From Pavlovales sp. CCMP2436 (Eukaryota; Haptophyta; Pavlovophyceae; Pavlovales), in NCBI GenBank assembly GCA_026770615.1, contig MU631811.1:56825-69260 (forward strand): a DNA stretch of 12,436 nucleotides, given 5' to 3'. Numbering within the stretch: position 1 is the stretch's first letter; the number at the start of each line of letters is the position of its first letter. Made by a program: the position numbers and the translations under genes. Under the pieces are notes generated by a model. That model was not told the DNA's origin and searched no databases. It saw only the letters and a list, made by a program, of their open reading frames with translations. This document shows, in pieces, positions 1 through 7,266 of the stretch.

Positions 1-389
1 TGTGCTGGTCTGAGCGCTGCGTCGCCCATTGCCTGCTGCGTGCCTTAGTCGGCTGTATATATATATATGGTTGGTATCACCCCAATCCCCTAACCATCTA
101 ACTCCGCGCCGGTGCATGTGCTCCTTAACAAATTAACAAATTAACAACTATCACACTCTCGAACTGCTGAAGTTGACCAAGCAGCGCTGGTGCGGTGGCG
201 GGTCGTGGGCTCGCGATCGGCGGTTTGCGCAGTGTCAGTTTCAGTGTCAGGAAGCATGCGGATGGCACACATAACGTCCGCGGCTGTCACCATCTATTAT
301 TATGCATTATTAAGATGAGCTAGTTGTTAATTTATTCGTAATTACTTATCATTCTACAAATCCGCCTAGTTTAATAGTATATCTATTAT
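1..389. other. gene-free AT-rich spacer
   Basis: I see no credible coding sequence here. Positions 2-47 carry a GC-rich 46-bp segment that recurs exactly at 1770-1815. This is followed by a short TA dinucleotide run (about 55-67) and AT-rich DNA from about 290 to 390. Stops are frequent in all frames of the AT-rich part. Confidence 0.6.
2..47 (+). repeat. dispersed direct repeat, copy 1 (46 bp)
   Basis: This segment is identical over 46 bases to 1770-1815, in the same orientation. It starts with GTGCTGGTCTGAGCGCTGCG and ends with GTGCCTTA. The flanks differ on both sides. The first copy begins at the window edge, so its true left end may lie outside. Confidence 0.85.
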
Positions 390-509
390 AAGTCCGCCCT
401 GTCGGAGGCGCAGGCAGCCGTGAAGCTGCTGGCGACTAGTGCCGAGACCACGAACGCTGCTAAGCGCCAGAAGCTCGTCGCGGACTCGGCCGACACCGCG
501 GCCGCATGA
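390..509 (+). pseudogene. short helical coding-like fragment (exon remnant?)
   Basis: One plus-strand frame from 390 reads KSALSEAQAAVKLL, continues through NAAKRQKLVADSAD, and stops at TGA 507-509. An in-frame TAG lies just upstream (375-377) and there is no ATG. The roughly 39-residue peptide is rich in Ala, Glu, Lys and Leu with few glycines or prolines, as expected for an amphipathic helix or coiled coil. The GC content jumps sharply at its left edge. It could be the last exon of a gene or a relic of one. An AG sits just before the possible exon start (391-392), but no matching donor or upstream exon is visible. I do not recognise a family. Chance is a real alternative in GC-rich DNA. Confidence 0.25.
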
Positions 510-652
510 TAGAGAATGCTCGAGTTGCTCTGCGAATCGTGAGAGTCCGGCAAGCTGGCGGTCCGTTGAGCCCGCCGCCCACTGCCTGCGCAGCCGCGAG
601 CAATTTCGAAAAAGAGCACACACAAAAGCGTCCGGGCCTCAAAGATAGCCCG

Positions 653-688
653 CCTGGTCTGTGCGCTCTGACAAGCAGCGCTAGGCTC
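653..688 (+). repeat. inverted repeat arm, left (36 bp)
   Basis: The reverse complement of this 36-bp segment matches 2332-2367 with two mismatches. It starts CCTGGTCTGTGCGCTCTGAC. The two arms face each other across about 1.6 kb. Similarity beyond the arms fades quickly, although both flanks keep a weak 'acaat..tgacat' resemblance. This may be a relic of a transposon with terminal inverted repeats or two scattered copies of one repeat. Confidence 0.7.
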
Positions 689-1769
689 GTTGGTGTGACG
701 AGTGCGCTGACAATGTGACATGCACGCATGCACTCATACACTCAAGCTCCGTCTCAGCCTCCGCCTCCGGGACCGGAGGTGAGGCTGGCCGCTGCAGCAA
801 AGCCGCTGGCGATCCTTGGGCGCAGCAGGGCAGCTCCATATGTATAAGTAAATCAATTTCTAAGACTTTTCCAATAAATGTTTCTATCATCAAGTGTGAA
901 CTTCTTTATAAAGTCATAAAGTAATCATCTGCTCGTCCACTAATTGAGTCGCTGACGATGGGCAGGACCAGCCTCTGCCTCTGCCAGCCACTCGCCAGCT
1001 CTGCATTTACAATTACACAACTGGCTAATAATTGCAAGGGGCCAACTGCTCAGTGAAACGTATGACACCGCTGCACACAGTTATATTCGATCTACACCGT
1101 TGGACGGCGCAGCTAAGCTTGTTCTGTGCTACCCACCGCATGCAGACAGTGCACGCTGTCGTCACAATTCTGACCCGCGTGGATGATACCTTGAACTTAC
1201 AGGGATCGCGGGCCCCCAAAAGAAACCGTAACGTTAAGAAACTGATACTCATTTTTTGCGCCCTCCAATTGTAATTTAAGCAAATTTTAACCAACATTGT
1301 TTGTATGTATGTTGCATCTGCCTTAAATTCGCCGCTCTTATTGCCCGCGATCCCCTGCAGTGATAATGATTAAATTCGAATAAAGATCAGCGCATGCGTT
1401 TTACATGTGTACTCCTGACGTCGGCGGTTATCTAGATGGGTGTCCACTGTCCACAAGGGGTCTAATGTTCTCTCACAAGTATATTTCAAGTCCTACAATT
1501 AGAACGAAGTCCCCGCAGGAGGTGCCCGAATTTTAAATTCTAGGGAACTTGAAACGTACCGCCCGCCCGAACCCCCCTTCATTAGGGAAAAGAGGCCTAT
1601 TAAGGCTATAATAAATGCCTAGGTGACTGGCCTTCTGGGCCCGATCCCCTCATAAAACCTACTTTCGTCTAAACTAGACCCCCCCCCATCGTAGTTACTT
1701 CGGACAGCTAGTTATATCAGTTACTGATGATAGCGGGATTCAAGCTGGCGTCTGACTGTCCTGGAGGTC
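689..1769. other. gene-free region
   Basis: No gene is supported. Short open frames at 1025-1297 on both strands mirror each other, lack recognisable motifs, and are no longer than expected by chance. AATAAA occurs at about 872 and ATTAAATTCGAATAAAG at about 1370. A poly-C run lies at about 1679-1687. Composition is mixed and stops are frequent in the AT-rich parts. Confidence 0.5.
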
Positions 1770-1815
1770 GTGCTGGTCTGAGCGCTGCGTCGCCCATTGC
1801 CTGCTGCGTGCCTTA
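1770..1815 (+). repeat. dispersed direct repeat, copy 2 (46 bp)
   Basis: This is the second exact copy of the segment at 2-47. It is followed by AT-rich DNA unrelated to the flank of copy 1. The 100 percent identity over 46 bases implies a recent duplication or a constrained element. I cannot assign it to a known family. Confidence 0.85.
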
Positions 1816-2331
1816 TACTTCATATATCGTACAGAAAACATTTTTTCATCATAGATCCCATCGTACTTGGTGTCCAGCTAATAACAGCCAAATATTAATT
1901 ATATTGCAAGAATTCCATAATAATTTTAGAAGATATGTACGCAGGCAGCCGGGTGGGTCCTGCCCCGTCCAATTGAGGCCCACCTCAAGAAGTTTATTTT
2001 AATTATTATTTAATAATTTAATTGCTCGAGCGAACCTTCCGAGCTAACCCTTCCCGGGGCTATTTAATATTTCTTTGGGGTGCCGACCAGATTAAACACC
2101 AGTCCAGTGTGGGGGCGGTTGGGGGCACATCCACTACCGCACTGTGGGGGATCTGCCTTGGGGGTTCAGTGGGGTGGAGGCTCCGTCCCCGCTCCTGCCC
2201 CAGTGTGGGTATGGATGCGGCGGAAAAGGCCCCGTATAAACTAAAAAAAATGAGGCGGCAGACTCAGTGCTTGCGTGTACAGTAACTACGAGTGAAAATG
2301 TCATATATTGTTGGCCGCTTGTGTAGCTGGT
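1816..2331. other. gene-free region with G-rich tracts
   Basis: No gene is supported. From about 2100 to 2210 the plus strand carries repeated G runs (GTGGGGGCGGTTGGGGGC, CTGTGGGGGATC, TTGGGGGTTC, GTGGGGTGG), which could form G-quadruplexes. AT-rich DNA lies at 1995-2025. The open frame at 2022-2285 has no domain or motif I can recognise. Confidence 0.45.
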
Positions 2332-2367
2332 GAGCCTCGCGCTGCTCGTCAGAGCGCACAGACCAGG
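2332..2367 (-). repeat. inverted repeat arm, right (36 bp)
   Basis: This is the partner of 653-688 in opposite orientation, with 34 of 36 positions matching. It ends in the sequence AGAGCGCACAGACCAGG. No clear target-site duplication can be read next to the two arms. Confidence 0.7.
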
Positions 2368-2923
2368 TGGCATTCAGACGGCGCTCGAGGCGCAGGCGAT
2401 TGCAGCTGCGCCTAGAACAACTCATTTTCTTTTTTCATTTCATTCGAACGGCCCCCGGCCGTTATTTGAAATAGATAACTGTAGTCCGCCGCAGCCGAGC
2501 CTGCCGAAGCCGAGCCTGCCGCAGACACAGCCCGCCGGGCGCTGCGAACCCGCCGACTAGCCCGCCGGTTCCATCTCCGCCGATGGACGGCATGGCAGAG
2601 TGTGTCTGACAAAGTCAGAGACGTGGCGACTGTCTGCCTGACAGACATCCTTCATTTATCGAATTCCATGTAAAATTCGGTTCATTTATAATAGACGGTT
2701 AGAAAAATAATTTATTTATTTATTTATATTGAGTTATATATATTTTTAAAATTATTTATATATTTAAATATATTAAATACAAACGTACTCAAGCAGCTGG
2801 CCCTGCTCCCTATATAAAATGTGCCGCGCGTGCCTTCTGAGCCTGTTTTGCATACGCAATCTCCATGCCACGGGCTTGGGAGGGGGGGTCCCAACCTCAG
2901 TGGGGCGACCAAGGTTCACTGTA

Positions 2924-3000
2924 GCCCTGGGTAGGGGGGTACCCTAACATAGAATTTTCACTGATCGGAGGGGTAGGGGAGTACCCCAATATAAAATTTT
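2924..3000. repeat. imperfect direct repeat with GGTACC/AGTACC cores
   Basis: The phrase GGTAGGGGGGTACCCTAACA then TAGAATTTT is followed about 48 bp later by GGTAGGGGAGTACCCCAATA then TAAAATTTT. Each core (TAGGGGGGTACCCTA, TAGGGGAGTACCCCA) is itself nearly self-complementary. The function is unknown. The pair may be a decayed mobile-element end or a chance low-complexity duplication. Confidence 0.55.
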
Positions 3001-3408
3001 AAAAAATACCCTACAGGAGGACAAGAGGGGGGAGCTTTCAAAATGACAGTTTAGTTAGTTAGCAAGATAATTACTTACTTCAACTCAGTTCAAAGTTGCT
3101 CAAAGACTCAAAGAACGTCTGGCCCGACTAAACGCTTGAACGTAATTGTCGCTCACTCTCAACCTAGATTAAAATATGACTCATTCTTGTGAACTATTTT
3201 CTTTAACAAGTTTGTCATGTCATTCATCACGGATGAAGCAATTTTATATATAAATACAACTATGTAGTTAATTAACCATGTAAATTTGGGCAAATATTAA
3301 TAATCCATTTATTATTCAAATAATATGTTAAGGCTTAATTAAGCATTTCAGCTTTGCTGTTTGCACAGCAATCCAGATGCCGATGGCATAAATTACATCG
3401 CGCATATA

Positions 3409-3432
3409 CAGTCCGACGCATACTTCGGACTG
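3409..3432. repeat. 8-bp perfect hairpin
   Basis: CAGTCCGA (3409-3416) and TCGGACTG (3425-3432) are exact reverse complements around an 8-base loop. There is no T-run after it and no adjacent gene, so I do not call it a terminator. It lies in a GC-richer segment downstream of the minus-strand gene at 3774-4267. Confidence 0.5.
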
Positions 3433-3773
3433 ACGGGGCAGACAACGGCACGTTCACAGTGGCTGAGTCGGAAAGTGCCACAAAGAGCGGCAGCTCCATT
3501 CACCTGTCGCTTCCCCAGGGACTCTGACTGGCTGCACAGCGGTGGCGGCTAGCTGCGGTCGAGCCAAGTGAAAGCGGAAGCAGCGCACGCTCGCTCGCGG
3601 CGTCTCATATCGCGGCGGCGACGGCGAGCGCAGGCGAGGCAAGCCCTGCAGCACGAGCGTCTGAGGTGCAGCAGCTCGAGACAGGTCTCCACCAGCGATG
3701 GCACGGGTCGCCAGCGCACGTCACACGCGCCTCCTCTGATACAGATGGGCGCCCGAGCTCACTCAGGGCCGAC

Positions 3774-4267
3774 CTAGTGGTGCGCATCGCCCTCGTGCGC
3801 GTCGCCGTCAGAAAGCTTCTGGAGCTTGAAGAATTGCCCATCGACCTTAGCCGGGGGTCCGTTGTCGAGGCGGAAGTAGATGACGCCAGAGTCGGTGTCC
3901 AGGCCCACGACCCGCGACTCGTTGAAGGAGGGGATCAGCGCGGGCTTCTCGATCGTGCCGCGCGGGCCGACGACGGGCTCGCGGCTCCAGAAGATGTCCT
4001 TCGATCCCATCAGCTCCTTCTTCTCCATGCCTGTCGCCTGCTCCGCGTTGGTTGGGACTGCGCGGCAGCACGCAGGGCAAGGGTGGTTGTCGACATTGGC
4101 GTTCGAATGCCGTGGGCGGTGCCGTGGGCAGAGGAGGCGCGATGGGGCTGGCGCGGGGAGCAGGCGCGGCGCGCACTCTCGTCATCCTTGTTTGTGCTCA
4201 TGAACCGGCGGGGCGTGCGCGGGGCCGCGACCCGGGCGGCCCGAGCGGTCCTGAGTGCCACCAGCAT
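3774..4267 (-). CDS. COX5B: cytochrome c oxidase subunit Vb (COX5B-like) precursor, two exons
   Basis: This is a nuclear-encoded subunit of mitochondrial respiratory complex IV, on the matrix side of the inner membrane. Exon 1 is 4267-4177 and exon 2 is 4030-3774. The 146-bp intron (GT at 4176, AG at 4031) splits codon 31 and keeps the frame, giving 115 residues. Residues 1-22 (MLVALRTARAARVAAPRTPR then RF) are Arg/Ala-rich with no acidic residue, and RRF|MS is a typical matrix-protease site. The family core runs from about residue 52 to 103: GPRGTIEKPALIPSFNESR, VVG (71-73), VIYFRL (80-85), then GQFFKLQKL. In known members the segments after RxVG and before the last strand carry four zinc-binding cysteines. 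Here they read GLDTDSG and PPAKVDGQFF, and the predicted protein has no cysteine at all. The tail (DGDAHEGDAHH) is acidic and His-rich. An upstream in-frame ATG at 4339 would spoil the presequence, so I chose 4267. The polypyrimidine tract at the acceptor is weak. Family assignment is fairly sure; the exact splice site is less so. Confidence 0.75.
4031..4176 (-). other. intron of the COX5B-like gene (146 bp)
   Basis: The donor reads GACGAGA|GTGCGC and the acceptor GCGACAG|GCATGG on the minus strand. Removing it joins ...NKDDE through a split Ser codon to MEKKELMG. It is GC-rich like the exons. A second AG (GAGCAG) eight bases upstream would break the frame. Confidence 0.65.
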
Positions 4268-4642
4268 GGCGATGCGAAGTGCGTTTTTTTTAATCTGAGA
4301 CGAATTGAAATTTATTGACCACGAACAGGCGCGGCTCAAGAGGGAGCTCGTTCGCTCTGTCGGAGTCCCTCGATGCCTGACTCGCCTGGCTCACAGCCAG
4401 TCTGAACAGCCGTGGAGTGAGCCAACCTGTAGTTGCCGCGGCTTGCGCTTGCCCGAAAACTACAAGGGTTTAAATTGGCTGGCGCCGTTACAGCGGAGCG
4501 GAGGAGAGCTCGAGATCGCCGGCGCGCGAAGGAGAGCGCGGAGCAGAGTGCGAGCTCAGCTTGAGCGCCCGGCGCGCGGCGAGGCAAAGGCAAGCGGGCA
4601 GGCAATCCGACAGCGCGCGGAGGAAGCACGCCTGCGGCCGCC
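4268..4642. promoter_or_regulatory. divergent intergenic region, likely bidirectional promoter
   Basis: These 375 bp separate the start codons of two head-to-head genes, so both transcription starts should fall here. On the minus side an AT-rich patch (TCAATAAATTTCAATTCG) lies about 35-55 bases before the COX5B-like start. On the plus side GGGTTTAAATTGG (about 4467-4479) is the only TATA-like patch, about 165 bases before the ATG. The plus-strand start has a strong Kozak-type context (GCCGCCATGG). The rest is GC-rich. That these boxes act as promoter elements is inference. Confidence 0.5.
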
Positions 4643-5665
4643 ATGGTCGCCCACTTAACCTCCGGCGTAGCTCACGGTACGGCTCGCCGCCCGCGCGGCC
4701 CGCGCTTGGGCACTTCAGCTCACGCGTGGAAGCTCCGCTCTGCGGACGCATGTCATTGGTTGCTGGCTAACCTATTCACCCACCCTGGTCACCCACCCAC
4801 ACGCCACCCCTGCAGGACTGACCACGTGGAAGTTGGGCACCGAGGCAGGTGCGACGACCGATACGGCCGTCTCCGAGGACGCGCCCAACTGGTTTAGAAC
4901 GCCCGGTGTCCATTGCCTGGCCAACATGCGGCCCGCCTTCGACCAACACGCGCATGTGAACAAGCACTGGGGCAGATCCGACACCGCCATCAGCGCCAAC
5001 GGGCCAATCTTCGCCTCGCGTGTGACCGGGTTCTCAGTCTTTGCAGGCGACCCCACCTTCGCGGCAGAGGCCTACGTGGAAGGTCAGCACACGCCCCGCT
5101 CGCGCGTGCAGAATTCCCTGACGATGTTTATGCTAGATGGGGCCGTCGGGCCGCGCGCTCAGCACGAGCGCCTCGCCGACTCCACGCGCGGTGCACACAG
5201 GCATGCTCTACTGCGTGCCACGCCCGCGATGGGCAAGAAGGTATAAAATTAGAATGACGTGCGCTGTGTGCGCAGCTCGCCGAACGAGCCCCTTATCACG
5301 GGGGCTGCTGCTATCTCCTTCTCCCTGCCACAATTCCCGACGAGGGGTCTCTAGCCGGCCGGACAGGGTGACTCAGTAATCCTCCTCTCAACTGAATAAA
5401 CTTTCTTTCCTCAGGACATGCCCGGCGCGCGCCAGCGGGATATTCTCGCGGCCTTCACCGAGGCGCAGGAGCTGCTGCGCAGCGGGCGCGTCGGACTCAA
5501 CGATGCACTGCTGCACCCGCACGCGCGACCGATGAGCGCGCCACCCCGCGCCACCTTGTCCGCCGCGCTGCAGCTTGCACTGTGTGTGTGTGTTTTAAGA
5601 CTTGAGCTCTCTTCCCTTCTCCTTCTAATAATCATGATTATGATCGTAATAAATTTAATAATGAC

Positions 5666-5711
<46 letters not shown>

Positions 5712-6226
5712 GGTCTCCATCGAGCGAGACCAGTCGCAGTCGGCAGAGCAGCGTGAGCGGGCTGCAGGCCGCTGCGCTCGCCCACGCTCCGCTGCCTAGG
5801 GGGCGCAGCCGCTCGAGCACCGCGCCGCCGCGACGCACCCAGCGACCAACCGCGACTACGGGCGCGACCGCGGAGCTCAAGCAAGGAGATGAAAAAATAA
5901 TCTTCAGCTCCCCTTGGCTCGCGCACATCGGCGAGGAGGCGGAGGCGGATGGGACGGGGCGCGTGGCCCAGCACCTACCGCGCGCGCTTCCTGCAAAGCG
6001 GCCACAGTCGGCCGCAGCACGTTCCTCACCGGCGCGCGACACAGAAATTGAGCTTGTGCGCACGCTCAGGGATACCCCTGGCGCGCTTCGCAACCCCCGC
6101 CAAATCCGCCACTTTAATTTTGACCCCGTTATCAACGGCATCGGCGGCTCGGCGCCGTCGCAGACTGCGCACAGCGCGCTCTTTCGCAGATATGCGGCCG
6201 AGGGCTCTGCAGCCCGCCGAGTATGA
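4643..6226 (+). CDS. four-exon gene for a 379-residue protein of unknown family
   Basis: The model is exon 1 4643-4676, exon 2 4816-5240, exon 3 5415-5581 and exon 4 5713-6226 (TGA). The three introns (139, 174 and 131 bp) all have GT-AG ends and restore the frame in phases 1, 0 and 2, which chance would rarely give. The start has Kozak context GCCGCCATGG. Exon 2 gives the best-looking part: TTWKLGTEAGATTDTAVSE, APNWFRTPGVHCLANMRPAF, HVNKHWGRSDTAISANGP and FASRVTGFSVFAGDPTFA (residues 14-95). Exon 3 encodes a helical stretch (RQRDILAAFTEAQELLRSG). Exon 4 is Ser/Arg/Ala-rich and low in complexity, then ends in a structured-looking tail (IELVRTLRD ... RNPRQIRHFNFDPVINGIGG, residues 320-354). 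I see no signal peptide or membrane span and recognise no family. Residues 101-153 are the weakest part of the model: a 29-nt cut at 5083-5111 would open another frame (EFPDDVYARWG), but 29 nt is very short for an intron. It may share a promoter with the COX5B-like gene. Confidence 0.6.
4677..4815 (+). other. intron 1 of the 4643-6226 gene (139 bp)
   Basis: The donor is CTCACG|GTACGG. The acceptor follows a C-rich tract (CCACACGCCACCCCTGCAG|GACTG). It splits a Gly codon (G|GA) and joins MVAHLTSGVAH to GLTTWKLG. Confidence 0.65.
5241..5414 (+). other. intron 2 of the 4643-6226 gene (174 bp)
   Basis: The donor is GGCAAGAAG|GTATAA. The acceptor has a classic pyrimidine tract (CTTTCTTTCCTCAG|GACATG) with a possible branch region (CTCAACTGA) about 25 bases before it. 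It is phase 0 and joins AMGKK to DMPGARQR. This is the best-supported intron of the gene. Confidence 0.75.
5582..5712 (+). other. intron 3 of the 4643-6226 gene, with AAT microsatellite
   Basis: The donor lies in a GT run (GCACT|GTGTGTGTG); 5582 and 5588 both give the right phase. The acceptor AATAATAATAG|GTCTCC is formed by the end of an (AAT)n tract. Phase 2 joins a split Leu codon (CT|G) to SPSSETSRSRQ. Repeat length changes would move the tract but not the coding frame. Confidence 0.65.
5662..5711 (+). repeat. AAT trinucleotide microsatellite
   Basis: About 16 near-perfect AAT/ATA units run up to the 3' splice site of intron 3. The repeat supplies the acceptor AG context, with TAATAATAATAG replacing a pyrimidine tract. 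Length polymorphism is expected. Confidence 0.9.
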
Positions 6227-6421
6227 GGGCGATGGCGCCAGGGGTCTCGCGCGCAGTGCATTGCTGCGTTAGCAGGCATTGGATGAGCTGACGAACCCAG
6301 CTCGTCGTGCTGGGCATGACTATTTATTACTATGTTACACGCTGGGTCATCACTATTTATTATTTATTCGGCATGACTACTTAAGTTACTATGTTACACG
6401 CGCATAAAGCAGTACAAATAA
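6227..6421 (+). other. downstream region of the 4643-6226 gene, with 57-bp direct repeat
   Basis: After the stop, GC-rich DNA gives way at about 6310 to AT-rich sequence. The phrase GCATGACTATTTATTACTAT then GTTACACGC (from 6314) recurs from 6371 as GCATGACTACTTAAGTTACT then ATGTTACACGC, a period of about 57 bp. The unit is probably 3' UTR or spacer. No clear AATAAA signal precedes it, and the AATAAA at about 6417 lies at its far end, next to the transposon-like element. Confidence 0.5.
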
Positions 6422-6443
6422 ATTATACGGCTAGACCCCTGAG
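6422..6443 (+). repeat. left terminal inverted repeat
   Basis: This 22-bp arm matches the reverse complement of 7043-7064 at every position. It is followed directly by the 34-bp palindrome at 6444-6477. Confidence 0.9.
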
Positions 6444-6477
6444 CCTATTCAATAGGTTTTCAAACCTATTGAATAGG
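6444..6477. repeat. perfect 16-bp-arm inverted repeat, doubly palindromic
   Basis: The arms CCTATTCAATAGGTTT and AAACCTATTGAATAGG are exact reverse complements around a 2-base centre. Each arm is itself a near-perfect palindrome (CCTATT-C-AATAGG). In single-strand form it could fold as one long hairpin or as two small ones. It may be a transposase or other protein binding site, or a cruciform. The role is inferred only. Confidence 0.9.
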
Positions 6478-6960
6478 ATGGGTTCGGCACGCTGTAGTCG
6501 ACGAACCGCGCGGCGGGGACCTAGGGTCACCGCACATCACTATGTACAAGACGACATGGGGATATCCAGGAATAAATCAGATTGACGATGCGGCCTCCCA
6601 TTGGTCCGTTATGATCTCTTGAAATCACTACAAAAGAATACAGAAATTTCAGCATAGGGGCCAAGTTTTGAGCATGTGGGCGCACGTGCCAGTAGCTTGC
6701 CAGCGCGTCGACGTGAACCTGCTCTAGGCGGAGGGGGGCTCAGCGTGATGTGTGGGTTAGTCTAGACACCCCCAGATATGTTTGGCGCACCCCTGGTGCA
6801 GCCCAGAGAGCCCTCTGGCCACGCACCTATCGGTACCACCCTGAGAATTTTCTATTGGATAGGAATATTTAGTTATTTAAATTTGGCATTTAATTAGTAG
6901 TACTTAAGTAGTTATTGATGAGGTTCTGATGGGCCGAGGCTTTTTATTTGCCTCTAGAGA

Positions 6961-7015
6961 CGCTATCTTCCAAGGCTCAGCTCCGGAGCACGAAAGGGAG
7001 CCTTGAAAGATAGCG
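6961..7015. repeat. 17-bp-stem hairpin near the right end of the element
   Basis: CGCTATCTTCCAAGGCT (6961-6977) pairs with AGCCTTGAAAGATAGCG (6999-7015) with one mismatch around a 21-base loop. It lies about 30 bases inside the right terminal repeat. Confidence 0.85.
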
Positions 7016-7042
7016 TGCGCGGTAGGTTTGGATAGGATCCGT

Positions 7043-7064
7043 CTCAGGGGTCTAGCCGTATAAT
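7043..7064 (-). repeat. right terminal inverted repeat
   Basis: This is the exact inverted partner of 6422-6443. It is followed by CCCTATCTTAC, which does not resemble the left flank beyond the symmetrical ATTA/TAAT bases. Confidence 0.9.
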
Positions 7065-7266
7065 CCCTATCTTACTTATATCTATTAGCGGCTCAGCATG
7101 GTTCAACAGGTGTTGTTCAGTCACTGGCTTGGTCGACGTCAGGCTGAGGTCGAGCGATCGACCCAAACTCTCATGCACCAGGACTCACACCAAAGGTCGT
7201 GAGTGTGTGCGCCCCGGCCCCCACGCCCCGCCTCGGCCGCGCCTCGGCCGCCGCAGCCCTGCCGTG

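Larger units (their letters stand above)
2368..3560. other. gene-free region: short GC repeats, then AT-rich island
   Basis: At about 2489-2522 a short imperfect tandem repeat (GCCGAGCCTGCCGAAGCC...) occurs. From about 2690 to 2790 the DNA is almost pure A/T (TTTATTTATTTATTTATATT and similar), so it holds no coding sequence. At 2925-3000 a phrase of the form GTAGGGGNGTACCC...ATANAATTTT occurs twice, about 48 bp apart. A small hairpin lies at 3409-3432. No open frame here has a recognisable domain. Confidence 0.5.
6422..7064. mobile_element. non-autonomous DNA transposon (MITE-like) with 22-bp TIRs
   Basis: Positions 6422-6443 (ATTATACGGCTAGACCCCTG then AG) are an exact reverse complement of 7043-7064. 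The 643-bp interval has no open frame with a transposase motif, so it would depend on a transposase from elsewhere. If the TIR begins at CGGCTAG, each end is flanked by TA (TA|CGG and CCG|TA), which would suit a Tc1/mariner-type target duplication. Because the outer bases are also symmetrical, the exact boundary is ambiguous. Strong internal hairpins lie beside each end (6444-6477 and 6961-7015). The family is not recognised. Confidence 0.7.

Noticed and set aside
1025..1297. Mirror-image open frames of 80-90 codons
   Set aside because: They are near chance length, with no motif, no splice context and no codon signal.
3409..3432. Rho-independent terminator
   Set aside because: It has no T-run and the DNA is eukaryotic; it is kept only as a small hairpin.
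3666..4298. 210-codon plus-strand open frame
   Set aside because: It is antisense to the COX5B-like exons and intron. The minus-strand reading has a presequence, a splice and family motifs, while this one is a GC-rich shadow.
5411..6279. Long minus-strand open frames with poly-Ile or poly-Leu runs
   Set aside because: They translate the AAT microsatellite and lie antisense to the four-exon gene; no domain is seen.
6314..6401. CRISPR-like spacing of repeats downstream of the orphan gene
   Set aside because: There are only two imperfect units in a eukaryotic context, so this is a simple tandem duplication.
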